A stretch of 37,586 bases of DNA from CAZCFB01 sp964511535. Lineage in GTDB: Bacteria; Myxococcota_A; Polyangia; GCA-2747355; CAZCFB01. The stretch's first letter is position 1, and each line of letters opens with the position of its first letter. The stretch spans positions 1 through 37,586 of the forward strand of contig CAZEFW010000086.1 in assembly GCA_964511535.1 (NCBI GenBank), given 5' to 3'. The notes under the pieces were generated by a model that saw only the letters and a list, made by a program, of their open reading frames with translations, was not told where the DNA came from and made no database searches. This document shows positions 8,860-17,148 of the stretch, piece after piece. A program made the position numbers and the translations under genes.

Positions 8860-8888
8860 GTGTCTCTCCAGGCTGATACGCCCCGCAC

Positions 8889-8918
8889 TTTATCACCCCT
8901 AAGGTAGAATTCTATACT
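8889..8918 (+). promoter_or_regulatory. Putative sigma-70-type promoter for the VWA/radical SAM pair
   Basis: TTTATC (8889-8894) and TATACT (8913-8918) are separated by 18 bp and lie 37 bp before the ATG at 8955. The sequence is A/T-rich in an otherwise GC-rich region. A 10-bp perfect palindrome, TAGAATTCTA (8905-8914), overlaps the -10 element and might bind a regulator shared with the divergent gene. Confidence 0.4.
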
Positions 8919-8923
8919 CGGGA

Positions 8924-8938
8924 GCGGGCAAGGCCCGC
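8924..8938 (+). promoter_or_regulatory. Leader hairpin upstream of the VWA gene
   Basis: A perfect 6-bp stem, GCGGGC / GCCCGC with loop AAG, lies in the predicted leader of the gene at 8955, followed by the ribosome site GGAGGGAG. It may affect mRNA stability or initiation; nothing more can be said from sequence. Confidence 0.4.
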
Positions 8939-8954
8939 ATGTCGGAGGGAGCGC

Positions 8955-10229
8955 ATGTACCGTATAACCACCAGGCTGTCCCTGTTTATTCTGGCCGCGT
9001 ACCTCGCGGCCCTGCCCGCCTGCGACGAATCGGGCGTGTCCGTGCACGGCGCTGACAGCAGCGGAGCCGCCGGCGACCTGGGGGGCAAGGTGGGCGATGG
9101 CCCGCACACACCGGTGGACGGCTCCGGTGGCGCCGCCGACCTGGCCCCCTCCCCCTGCCAGCCTCCCTGCCCCGCCGGGTATGTTTGCGACCCGAAGACC
9201 AAGAAGTGCGTGCTCAAGGGCAAGTGCGGCAACCAGAAAGTGGCCGCCGGCATCGTTCCGCCCAACCTGTTCATCACCATCGACCGCTCCTGCTCCATGC
9301 GCGACAAGGTCAAGGGCGTGCGCAAGTGGGACATCGCGGTCAAGGCGGTCAACAAGCTGCTGACCACGTTCAAGGGCAAGATCCGCTTCGGGCTGGCGCT
9401 GTTCCCTGACAAGACGGGCAACAAGTGCCTGCAGGAGGGGGCCTATATCGCCCCGGCCCCGGGCAACGAGACCAAGATCCAGGCCCTGCTCACGGCCTCG
9501 CTGGCCAAGACCGACGTCAACTACCCCAGCGGGCCGTGCGTGACCAACATCGACACCGCCCTGCAGCAGGCGTCCAAGGACAAGGCGCTGGCCGACAAGA
9601 CGCGGCAGAGCTTCGTGCTGCTCATCACCGACGGCAAGCAGTTCGGCTGCAAGTCGGCAGGCGGGGACAAGGGCTCCACCCTGATCATCACCAACATGAA
9701 CCTGCTGCAGAAGATCAAGACCTTCGTGGTGGGGTTCGGCGGCAGCGTCGACCCGAAGCAGCTGAACATCTTCGCGCTGGCCGGCGGCGTGCCGAACCCC
9801 GACCCGACGCTCAGCTACTACAAGGCCGAGGACCAGGCCAGCCTCGACAAGGCGCTGGGCAAGATCGGCTCCGCCGCGTTCGGCTGCGTGATGAAGCTGC
9901 AGAAGGTGCCGGGCAACACCGAGAAGATCTACATCTCCTTCGACGGCAAGGCGGTGCCCCAGGACAAGACCCACAAGAACGGCTGGGACTACGACCAGAC
10001 CTCCGGGATCGTGACCTTCTACGGCAAGTACTGCCAGGACCTGAAGGACAACAAGGTCAAGAGCGTGGACATCATCTTCGTCTGCAAGAAGCCCACCACC
10101 GACGGCGGGCCGTTCATCCCTGACGGCGGCGCCGGCTGCCCGCCGGGCACAAAGTCGTGCACGACCACCGCTGATTGTCCGACCAAGATGAGCTGCGTCA
10201 GCGGCTGCTGCACCAACATCATCCGCTAG
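8955..10229 (+). CDS. VWA-domain lipoprotein
   Basis: This 424-residue protein begins with a signal peptide ending in LPAC (Cys23, probable lipid attachment). A Gly/Asp/Ser-rich linker and a short Cys cluster (~68-91) follow. A von Willebrand factor A domain spans ~100-310: the MIDAS metal site is seen as DRSCS (Asp110, Ser112, Ser114), a Thr near 201 and ITDG (Asp226). A beta-rich part and a C-terminal Cys cluster ending in GCC follow. VWA domains bind protein ligands through a Mg2+ ion; an adhesion or sensing role at the cell surface is likely but unproven. A strong ribosome site (GGAGGGAG) precedes the ATG. The stop codon TAG shares its last base with the GTG start of the large radical SAM gene, so the two are translationally linked. 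Confidence 0.87.
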   Translation: MYRITTRLSLFILAAYLAALPACDESGVSVHGADSSGAAGDLGGKVGDGPHTPVDGSGGAADLAPSPCQPPCPAGYVCDPKTKKCVLKGKCGNQKVAAGIVPPNLFITIDRSCSMRDKVKGVRKWDIAVKAVNKLLTTFKGKIRFGLALFPDKTGNKCLQEGAYIAPAPGNETKIQALLTASLAKTDVNYPSGPCVTNIDTALQQASKDKALADKTRQSFVLLITDGKQFGCKSAGGDKGSTLIITNMNLLQKIKTFVVGFGGSVDPKQLNIFALAGGVPNPDPTLSYYKAEDQASLDKALGKIGSAAFGCVMKLQKVPGNTEKIYISFDGKAVPQDKTHKNGWDYDQTSGIVTFYGKYCQDLKDNKVKSVDIIFVCKKPTTDGGPFIPDGGAGCPPGTKSCTTTADCPTKMSCVSGCCTNIIR

Positions 10230-13200
10230 TGGATCCACCGCCCGGAGTCCTCGCGCTGGCGCGGGGCGAGGAGGTCTTCACCCGCCGCGCCCCGCCGGCG
10301 CCGCTGGAGCGCGATCTGCCGCCCTGCGCGCCGGAGGCGCTGTGGCGCTGGGCTCGCTCCCTCGAGGGCGCCGAGGAGCCCTGCCTCTGGACCGCGCGCC
10401 TCGGCCTGGCCCAGGCGCCGCCCCTGGCCCGGACGCTGGAGCTGAGGCGGCTCGGCTGCGCCGCCCTGGTCTTCCCGGTGGGCCATGCCCCTGACGAGGC
10501 CATCGCCTCCGCCGGCCATGTGCTGGAGATCCCCGACGGCCTGGAGCGGCTGCGCGGCGTCCACGACGCCGGCCTGCACGTGGCGCTGGAGCTGGACCTT
10601 GACCCGCTGCCGGACGCCATGGGCCTCGAGGCCTTGCTGGCCTTCCTCTCGTTCCAGATGGGCGACGTCGACGCGGTGGACCGGATCACCCTGGGCCCGG
10701 GCGAGCCCGACCACCAGGAGGCGCTCTTTCAGCGGCTGCTGGAGGCGCTGCCGCCCATCGGCCTCATCGCCGAGCAGCTCGACGGCGAGGGCGCCACCCC
10801 CCGGCGCCGGCAGGCCCTGGCCGTCCAGACATCGCAGCTGCGGGAGGCCCGGCGCGTAGGGCGCACCCTGCATTGCGGCCGCGCCTGGCTCAACGTGGAT
10901 ATCCTGACCCGGGAGATCCGCCTCCGCGCCGGAGAGGCCTCCGTGATCGAAGCGCCGGGCATGAGCCCCGCGGTGGTTCTCGACGGCCGACGGGTGGACG
11001 CCGCCGCAGGGCGCTGGTGCTGCACAGACGGGCCGGGCGGCGCCCTGCTGCTGGAGTGCGCCATGCCGGTGGCCATGGCCCGCCTCTGGCTGACCTTCTC
11101 CCCCGCCCCCCCCGCCGGGTTCAGCCTGCAGGTGGCCCTCATGCTGGAGCGTCCGGGCGAGATCGGCGACCTCCAGCTGGAGGGGATCAACCAGCGCTAC
11201 ACCTGGCACCCGGACCACCCGGGCCTCACCAGCGAGCCGGGCAGGCACAGGCTGGTGGAGCGACTGGAGCTGCAAGCGCCGCCCGCCGCCCCGGCGGTTT
11301 CTCGCCGCCCGGCCGACGAGCATGACTTCGCCCTGGTGATCTGCCCGCCCTGGGAGACGCGCATGCCGCCGCTGTGGCCCGCCATGCTCGCTGCTCACCT
11401 GCGGGCCGCGGGATTGCGCGGCGCGTGCCACGACGTGAACAACCAGATCCACCGCGGCGCCGCCACGGACGACCGGGCCCTGTGGGAGATGGTGGACTTC
11501 TTCACCTGGCAGCGCGCCGACGAGTTCGCCGGCATCAAGTCGAGGCTCGGCGGGGCCATGAAGGCCGCCGCCGCGCGCATCCTGACCCACAGCCCGAGGG
11601 TGGTGGGTTTCACCACCACCCTGGCGAGCCTGCGCTGCAGCATCTGGCTGGCGGAGCTGCTCAAGACCTTCGATCCGGAGGTGAAGATCGTGATGGGCGG
11701 CCCCGGCATGTTCTGGACCGACGAGGGGGACAAGGGCGTGGTGCCCACCAGCCTCATCGATCACTGGACCGGCGAGGAGATCGACGCCGGCGGCGTCATC
11801 GACGTGGTCTGCCGCGGCGAGGCGGACCTGACCGTGGCGCCGCTCTTCATGGCGCTGCTGCAGGGCGTCGATCCGCTGGAGGTGCCGGGGACGGTGGTGC
11901 GCCGCGACGGGGTGTGGCGCGCCCGGGCGCCGCGCCCGCCGGAGGACCTGGACGCGCTGCCGATCCCGGACTACTCGGACCTCGACCCTGGCGCCTTCCC
12001 GCTCAACGCCCTGCCGCTGCTCACCAGCCGGGGCTGCACCCGCGGCTGCGCGTTCTGCAACGACTGCCGGCTGCAGGGCTCTTACCGGCGGCGCAGCGCC
12101 GAGCATGTGTTCCGCGAGGTGGCCCACCTGCACCGGCGCTACGGGACCTACACATTCCACGTGGTGGACCTGATGCTCAACGGCGACCTGGCCCAGCTGG
12201 AGCGCCTGTGCGATCTGATCATCGAGGCCGACATCCACATCGACTGGGGCGGCCAGGCCATCATCCACCCCGACATGGAGCCAGGGCTGCTGCGCAAGAT
12301 GGAGCGCGCCGGCTGCCGCAGCCTCACCTTCGGCGTGGAGAGCTTCTCTCAGGATGTGGTGGACGCCATGGACAAGCGGTTCCACGTGGCCGACGCCAAG
12401 CGCCAGCTGCGCCAGGCCAGCGAGGCGGGCATCTCCCCCGCCATCAACCTGCTGGTGGGCTTCCCGGGGGAGACCGAGCAGGGCTTCCAGGAGACCATGG
12501 ACGCGCTGACCGAGGTGAAGGACCACATCGGCCGCATCCAGGCCATCAACGTCTGCCACATCACGCCGCGGTCCCGGCTGTGGCGCGCGCCCGACCGCTA
12601 CGGCGTCCACGACAACATGCCCGAGGCCTGGTACCGCTGGACCGGGCCGGCGCGCAACAGCTACGCCGTGCGCAAGGAGCGGCTCCACCGGCTGATGCAG
12701 CACGTGACGGCGCTGGGGCTCGCGCCCCACGAGCAGAACCTTTACGACGAGCGCGCCCTGCGCCTGGCGCGGGTGGCGCTGCTGGACGCCGAGGGCAACG
12801 AGCGGGAGCAGGTGGAGCCCGGCGAGCCGCTGAAGGTGGCGATCCATTACGAGGTGCTGTCCCCGGTGGAGGACCCGCTCTTCCGGGTGCAGATCCTGCG
12901 CGACGGGGATGACCTGCTGGCCTATGGGCACAACATGGCCCGGGCAGGCTTCCGCTGCGGCGAGCTGGCCACGGGCCGGGGCTGCGCCACGCTGGATCTC
13001 GGCGCCCTGCGCCTGGCGCCCGGCGGGTACCGGATCACAGCCGGCGTCTGGCCCGACGAGGACTCTGACAGCCCCTTCGACGTGCGCCACGGGGCGCTGG
13101 ATCTGGTGGTCCGCGGCGAGACGCACCCGGACCGCCCGCTGGTGGATCTGGACATGCAGCTGACGCCCGCCACCGGAGCGCCGGCGCTGGAGTTTTCCCC

Positions 13201-13591
13201 CCTGGAGGAGGAGGCGGTGCCGGAGCTCGGCCCCGACGCGCCCCTGCGCGCGCGCCTGCTGCCTGCCCGCGCCACCGAGGAGCCGGCCCGGCTGGAGCTG
13301 TGGCTCATGAAGCAGGGCGTGCTGGTGTACCAGCGACGCCTGGATGTCCCCGGGGTCGAGCTCGCGCAGGCCGAGCTGCACCTGGGCTGCGACGAGCTGC
13401 CCTTGCTTCCCGGCGAGTACGCCCTGGCCGTGGACATCCACGCGCGGGGCGCCAGCGAGGCGCTGCTGTCTCAGACCCGCCGCTTCACCGTGACCGGGGA
13501 CCGCACGTCGGGCGGCGGCATCGTCCGCCACGCCGCCTCATGGGCACTGGACCACGAGGCCTCCCCGCCGCCCGAATCGTACTGGTCCTGA
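10229..13591 (+). CDS. B12-binding radical SAM protein with Wzt_C-like C-terminal domain
   Basis: This protein of about 1120 residues starts at a GTG overlapping the preceding stop (TAGTG). Residues ~1-360 have no clear family. At ~366 a cobalamin-binding-like domain begins (LVICPPWETRMPPLW, later VVGFTTTLASLRCS, IVMGGPG and a DVVCRGEAD segment). The radical SAM core carries CTRGCAFC with Cys603, Cys607 and Cys610 for the 4Fe-4S cluster, and a GVESF motif. At ~843-965 a beta-sandwich resembles the C-terminal domain of Wzt-type ABC transporters that recognises O-antigen (VALLDAEGNE, then a PGGYRITAGVW strand). A further beta-rich domain follows to ~1090. Class B enzymes of this kind often methylate or rearrange unactivated carbons. 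The Wzt_C-like part suggests a glycan or other polymer target; that is inference. The His-Asp-Val-rich SAM core looks intact. Confidence 0.83.
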   Translation: MDPPPGVLALARGEEVFTRRAPPAPLERDLPPCAPEALWRWARSLEGAEEPCLWTARLGLAQAPPLARTLELRRLGCAALVFPVGHAPDEAIASAGHVLEIPDGLERLRGVHDAGLHVALELDLDPLPDAMGLEALLAFLSFQMGDVDAVDRITLGPGEPDHQEALFQRLLEALPPIGLIAEQLDGEGATPRRRQALAVQTSQLREARRVGRTLHCGRAWLNVDILTREIRLRAGEASVIEAPGMSPAVVLDGRRVDAAAGRWCCTDGPGGALLLECAMPVAMARLWLTFSPAPPAGFSLQVALMLERPGEIGDLQLEGINQRYTWHPDHPGLTSEPGRHRLVERLELQAPPAAPAVSRRPADEHDFALVICPPWETRMPPLWPAMLAAHLRAAGLRGACHDVNNQIHRGAATDDRALWEMVDFFTWQRADEFAGIKSRLGGAMKAAAARILTHSPRVVGFTTTLASLRCSIWLAELLKTFDPEVKIVMGGPGMFWTDEGDKGVVPTSLIDHWTGEEIDAGGVIDVVCRGEADLTVAPLFMALLQGVDPLEVPGTVVRRDGVWRARAPRPPEDLDALPIPDYSDLDPGAFPLNALPLLTSRGCTRGCAFCNDCRLQGSYRRRSAEHVFREVAHLHRRYGTYTFHVVDLMLNGDLAQLERLCDLIIEADIHIDWGGQAIIHPDMEPGLLRKMERAGCRSLTFGVESFSQDVVDAMDKRFHVADAKRQLRQASEAGISPAINLLVGFPGETEQGFQETMDALTEVKDHIGRIQAINVCHITPRSRLWRAPDRYGVHDNMPEAWYRWTGPARNSYAVRKERLHRLMQHVTALGLAPHEQNLYDERALRLARVALLDAEGNEREQVEPGEPLKVAIHYEVLSPVEDPLFRVQILRDGDDLLAYGHNMARAGFRCGELATGRGCATLDLGALRLAPGGYRITAGVWPDEDSDSPFDVRHGALDLVVRGETHPDRPLVDLDMQLTPATGAPALEFSPLEEEAVPELGPDAPLRARLLPARATEEPARLELWLMKQGVLVYQRRLDVPGVELAQAELHLGCDELPLLPGEYALAVDIHARGASEALLSQTRRFTVTGDRTSGGGIVRHAASWALDHEASPPPESYWS

Positions 13592-13703
13592 GCAGAGCGT
13601 GCCCGACGCCGGGGTGGGGTGACTTGACCCGGGGCCGCTCCCCCCGCCCGGGGCCAGATAAGTTGCCCGGGCGCAGCGGCGGTACATACTCATTATCCAA
13701 CGC
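13592..13703. other. Intergenic region, no gene
   Basis: This 112-bp GC-rich gap has several G- and C-runs (CCCGGGGCC, CCCGGGC) that could fold into stems acting as a terminator for the radical SAM gene. An AT-richer patch (TACATACTCATTATCC, 13683-13698) just before the next ATG may hold a -10 element, with TTGCCC at 13663 as a weak -35. No confident promoter or terminator can be assigned. Confidence 0.35.
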
Positions 13704-14216
13704 ATGCGCCCGCGGACCCTCACCTTCCTCGTCCTGTTCCTCGCGCCCCTCGCCGCGGGCTGCGGTCCACGCCTGCGCGCCCCTCAGGAGTTCACGCCGA
13801 AGACCGTGCGGCAGATCAAGTACGATGACCGGTGCGAGCTGCAGGGCTACTTCGACGGCGCGCCCCCTTCCTTGCGGCGCCAGAGCGAAGTGCTCATCAG
13901 CGCCGACGAGCGCAAGGGCACCGTGTTCGGGCGCGTCACATTCCTGCTGGAGGCGCCGGCCCAGCAGCGAGCCTTCGCACGCCTGCTTTCGGCCCATTAC
14001 CAGCGCCTGCCGGAGCTGGATCCGGCGCGGCCCATGGTGGCCATCGTGCCGTTCTTGCGCCGGGGCAAGGCCAACGAGCACCTCCCCATCGACGCCGAGG
14101 TGGAGGTGGAGTTCGGCGACGACTCGTTCACCCTGCCCTACTCGCCGTGCCTGTCGGCGTTCTTCTTCGGCCGGGACTACTACCGAATGCGGCGGGACAA
14201 CCTCACGGCGAGGTGA
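13704..14216 (+). CDS. Small lipoprotein of unknown function
   Basis: This 170-residue protein has a clear lipoprotein signal: basic N-terminus, Leu/Phe-rich core and lipobox LAAGC with Cys20. The mature part is mixed alpha/beta with many Arg residues, no repeat and no catalytic motif that I recognise. It ends with a Tyr- and Phe-rich segment (FFFGRDYYRM). Its last 14 bases overlap the 3' end of the convergent protease gene, so both stops lie inside the other gene. It seems to be monocistronic. Likely sits on the periplasmic face of a membrane; function unknown. Confidence 0.75.
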   Translation: MRPRTLTFLVLFLAPLAAGCGPRLRAPQEFTPKTVRQIKYDDRCELQGYFDGAPPSLRRQSEVLISADERKGTVFGRVTFLLEAPAQQRAFARLLSAHYQRLPELDPARPMVAIVPFLRRGKANEHLPIDAEVEVEFGDDSFTLPYSPCLSAFFFGRDYYRMRRDNLTAR

Positions 14217-16143
14217 GGGTGTAGTCCTGCTTGCCCTCCACCTCGTAGGGCAACGCGCTGCCCAGCTGCCGCACGAAGAGCCGCAGCCGGTAGCTCCCCG
14301 CAGGCAGGCTGGCGGTGTTCCAGCCGTGGGTGGCGGTGGTGCTCCAGTTCTGTAGCAGCTGGGTCACGCCGCCGGTGTCCTTGACCATGAACTTGTACTC
14401 CGGCGTGCTGCCCGCCGGGCAGGTGACCGAGCTGCCGAGCCCCACGATGGTCCCCACCGTCGCGGTGGTGGCGGGGGACGGGTTGACCGACGCCGCGGAG
14501 CACAGGGCGGCGCCTCCGGTCAGCGTGTAGTCGAGCTTGCCCTCCGCCTCGAACGGGGCCGCGCTGCCCACCTGCCGGACGAACACCCGCAGCTTGTAGG
14601 CGCCGGCGGGCTGGCCGGTGGTGTCCCAGTTGTAGCTGGCGCTGGTGCCCCAGGTGCGCAGCAGCCGCGTAACGCCGCCGGTGTCCTTGACCATGAACTT
14701 GTACTCCGGCGTGCTGCCCGCCGGGCAGGACGAGATGGCGCTCACCGCCACGGTGGTGCCCGCCGCGGCGCTGCCCGTGGGCGAGGCGCTGGTGGTGGCC
14801 GACACGCAGGTGGACGACGCGGTGGTCAGGTCGTAGTCGAGCTTGCCCTCGGCCTCGTAGGGCTGGGCGCTGCCCTGCTGCCGCACGAAGAGCCGCAGCT
14901 TGTAGGTGCCCACCGGCAGGCCCGTGGTGTCCCAGTTGTGGCTTGTGCTCGTGCCCCAGGTGCGCAGCAGCAGGGTCACGCCGCCGGTGTCCTTGACCAT
15001 GAACTTGTACTCCGGCGTGCTGCCCGCCGGGCAGGTGGAGGCTGCCGCCAGCGCCACGGTCGAGCCCACCGTGGCCGCGGTGGCCGGGGTGGGGGTGACC
15101 ACGGCGGCCGAGCAGGTGCTGGCCGTGCCCGAGGTGGTGTAGGTCAGCCGGCTCGAGTAACCCTCATAGGACGCCGTGCTGCCCTGGGCCCGGGCCTTGA
15201 CCATCACCTTGTACTCGCCGATCTGGGCCGTGGTGGTGTCCCAGGCCAGGGTGTTGCTCGCGCCCCAGCCGCGCAGGCTGATCCACTTGCCGTCCGGGCG
15301 GCGCGCGATGAAGGTGTACTCCGGCGTCCCGGTGGAGCAGGTGCCTGTGGCGGTCAGGGTCACCGAGGTCCCGACGCTCACGGTCCCCGGGGAGGGCGAG
15401 CCCCCCAGGGTCACGCGGCAGGCGCCCACCAGGTCGCCGCCCGATTTGATGTTGATCCACGAATAGTAGGCGTCGGCGCGCATGTCCACGCCGAGGGTCC
15501 CACACGGATCGGAGCCGCCCGAGGTGACCCCCACCTGCACCTCGGTGCCGTCGAAGCTGGCGAACGCCGGCCCGCCCGAGTCGCCGAAGCAGGTGTTGCC
15601 GATGCCGCCGCCGGTGCCGTTGAAGGTGAACTTCTGGCTCGACACGGTGGCCACGGTGTTGGTGGCCGTGCGCTTCGTCCCCGCGTCGTCGGAGCCGCTT
15701 GAGGTCTTGCCGTAGCCGATGAGGGTCAACGACTGGCCCACTGTGGGGGCCCACCCGGAGATGGGGGTTGGCGTAACCGTCGGCGCCGTGGCCAGGGTCA
15801 CGATGGCGATGTCGTTGTCCTTGGTGGTGGGGTTGAAGCCGTTGTGGAAGGTGGTGCTCGTGGCGGTGTAGGAGCTGCCGCCCACGTAGAACACGTGGCT
15901 CTTGCCGGTCTGAATGCAGTGGGCCGCGGTGAGCACCGTCTTGCTGCCGATAAGGGTGCCGGTGCAGAGGGTGGAGTTGTTGATGTGCAGCCACCCCACC
16001 GACGGGTGCCCGTTGTAGGTCGTCCCGTCGGTGATGGGGGGCACGGCCCAGCCGGGCAGCTCCTCCTCCCACGGCTCGGGCTGCGGCCCGCAGCCCAGAG
16101 CGATGACGGTCAACAGGATGGGTAGTATTCTCGGCGCGAACAT
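14203..16143 (-). CDS. Trypsin-like serine protease with four C-terminal repeat domains
   Basis: This 646-residue protein has an N-terminal signal with possible lipid Cys18. Residues ~37-235 form a chymotrypsin-fold (S1) protease: LTAAHC with His75, KDNDIAIV with Asp111, and CFGDSGGP with Ser189 make a complete triad. PPITDG near 36-40 resembles the IVGG activation site, so only a short propeptide exists. Residues ~245-646 hold four repeats of 102-103 residues, each with a Cys, PEYKF, a Trp-Gly-Thr stretch and a YKLRLFVRQ strand; they look like Ig-like or beta-sandwich binding modules. The last three are nearly identical in DNA (period 306 bp), the first is diverged. The ATG at 16143 follows AGGTGGG. 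A longer in-frame extension exists but runs through the divergent gene and is rejected. Confidence 0.87.
   Translation of the reverse strand: MFAPRILPILLTVIALGCGPQPEPWEEELPGWAVPPITDGTTYNGHPSVGWLHINNSTLCTGTLIGSKTVLTAAHCIQTGKSHVFYVGGSSYTATSTTFHNGFNPTTKDNDIAIVTLATAPTVTPTPISGWAPTVGQSLTLIGYGKTSSGSDDAGTKRTATNTVATVSSQKFTFNGTGGGIGNTCFGDSGGPAFASFDGTEVQVGVTSGGSDPCGTLGVDMRADAYYSWINIKSGGDLVGACRVTLGGSPSPGTVSVGTSVTLTATGTCSTGTPEYTFIARRPDGKWISLRGWGASNTLAWDTTTAQIGEYKVMVKARAQGSTASYEGYSSRLTYTTSGTASTCSAAVVTPTPATAATVGSTVALAAASTCPAGSTPEYKFMVKDTGGVTLLLRTWGTSTSHNWDTTGLPVGTYKLRLFVRQQGSAQPYEAEGKLDYDLTTASSTCVSATTSASPTGSAAAGTTVAVSAISSCPAGSTPEYKFMVKDTGGVTRLLRTWGTSASYNWDTTGQPAGAYKLRVFVRQVGSAAPFEAEGKLDYTLTGGAALCSAASVNPSPATTATVGTIVGLGSSVTCPAGSTPEYKFMVKDTGGVTQLLQNWSTTATHGWNTASLPAGSYRLRLFVRQLGSALPYEVEGKQDYTLTSP
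14206..15120 (-). repeat. Three near-identical 306-bp coding repeats
   Basis: Inside the protease gene the same DNA, seen for example as GTACTCCGGCGTGCTGCCC on the plus strand, recurs at 14395, 14701 and 15007, exactly 306 bp apart. A diverged fourth match begins at 15316 (309 bp on). The identity at DNA level points to recent tandem duplication or ongoing homogenisation; repeat number may vary between strains. Boundaries are approximate. Confidence 0.8.
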
Positions 16144-16165
16144 GAGCCCACCTCGCCCCACAGCA

Positions 16166-17125
16166 ATGAGTATTGGATTGATTGTATCTCGCCGGGTCGC
16201 CCACGCAACAGCACCTCTGGCTCTGGCTGTGGCCCTGGCCGCCTGCAGCGCGCCGGCCCCACCTGCCCCGCGCTCCGCCTCGCCCCCCGCCCGCGGCGGC
16301 GTGGAGGTGCGCACCGCCGCCGTGGGGATCTCCGGTCTCGACCGGGATCCTGCGGGCCAGCTCTGGGTGGTGCCCGAGCGAGACCAGCGCCTCATCCCGG
16401 TGGGCCTGGACGGCGCCGTCGGCTCGCCGGTCCCCTTCCAGGGCATCCCGACCGAGGTGGACACCGAGGCCGTGGCGTGGCTCGGTCCCGGACGAATCGC
16501 CCTCGGCCTGGAGTCACCGTCGGAGGGCGCCGCGCTCATCGGCGGCGAGCGGTGCGACCTGGCCATCATGGAGCGCAAAGGCGCCGGTCCCTTCCGGCTC
16601 GTGAGATGCCTCGCCATGCCGCTGGCAGCGTGGTCCCTCACCCCTCGGCCGAACCGCGGCGCCGAGGGGATCTGCCACGCAGGAGCCCGGCTGGCAGCAG
16701 CCTACGAGACCGTGCTGGAGCGTGACGGCCAGCGCCTGGCCGCCCTGGCGGTGCACGATCTGGCGGCAGGGACCTGGCGCCGGTTCAGCCTCCTGCTCAC
16801 CAGCGACGCGTCCCAGAAGGGCAAGATCTCCGCCCTGCACTGCGAGCCAGGGCCCGCTGGCGCCCTGCGGCTGGCCACCATCGAGCGCCACTTCGGCCTG
16901 CGCCGGCTGGTGCTGTACGACATCCCGGCAGGCGGCGGCGATGGAGAGGTGCTGCGCGCGCGGCGGATCGTCCAGCTGAGCGAGGCGCAGGTGGCGGGGG
17001 CCAACCCCGAGGGTCTGTGCCGCCTGGACCGCGGCCGGTGGGCCGTGATCAACGACAACCACTACGGCCGCCGGCAGGGCCCCACCATCTTGTCGGTGTT
17101 GAAGGTGGAACCGTCAGCGTGGTGA
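16166..17125 (+). CDS. Predicted beta-propeller lipoprotein, phytase-esterase-like
   Basis: This 319-residue protein begins with a signal peptide whose lipobox ALAAC gives lipid Cys27. The mature part has repeated beta-strand patterns with markers such as GLDRDPAGQLWVVPERDQR, a DTEAVAWL strand, RGAEGICHAG and NPEGLCRLDRGRWAVINDN. Such EG(L/I) plus WAVxND motifs recall the phytase-like esterase family of beta-propellers (PF13449 type), so a calcium-binding or phosphoesterase role is possible. The assignment is tentative, as I cannot align it. It starts 22 bp from the divergent protease gene and is followed after 23 bp by the Cys-rich gene, with which it is probably co-transcribed. The ATG at 16166 is chosen because earlier in-frame starts lie within the protease gene. 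Confidence 0.68.
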   Translation: MSIGLIVSRRVAHATAPLALAVALAACSAPAPPAPRSASPPARGGVEVRTAAVGISGLDRDPAGQLWVVPERDQRLIPVGLDGAVGSPVPFQGIPTEVDTEAVAWLGPGRIALGLESPSEGAALIGGERCDLAIMERKGAGPFRLVRCLAMPLAAWSLTPRPNRGAEGICHAGARLAAAYETVLERDGQRLAALAVHDLAAGTWRRFSLLLTSDASQKGKISALHCEPGPAGALRLATIERHFGLRRLVLYDIPAGGGDGEVLRARRIVQLSEAQVAGANPEGLCRLDRGRWAVINDNHYGRRQGPTILSVLKVEPSAW

Positions 17126-17148
17126 GCCGGCGTGCTAATATTCCCGCG

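Noticed and set aside
7138..8907. 589-codon open frame on the plus strand
   Set aside because: It is antisense to the IgGFc-type gene; composition is Gly/His/Val/Arg-rich without motif or ribosome site.
10226..13531. 1101-codon open frame on the minus strand
   Set aside because: It is antisense to the radical SAM gene, which has clear cofactor motifs. The shadow is low-complexity (His, Gln, Gly, Arg, Ala) with no domain, as expected in very GC-rich DNA.
16144..16641. N-terminal extension of the serine protease
   Set aside because: The in-frame extension is Arg/Ser-rich, antisense to the divergent lipoprotein gene, and would bury the clear signal peptide at 16143.
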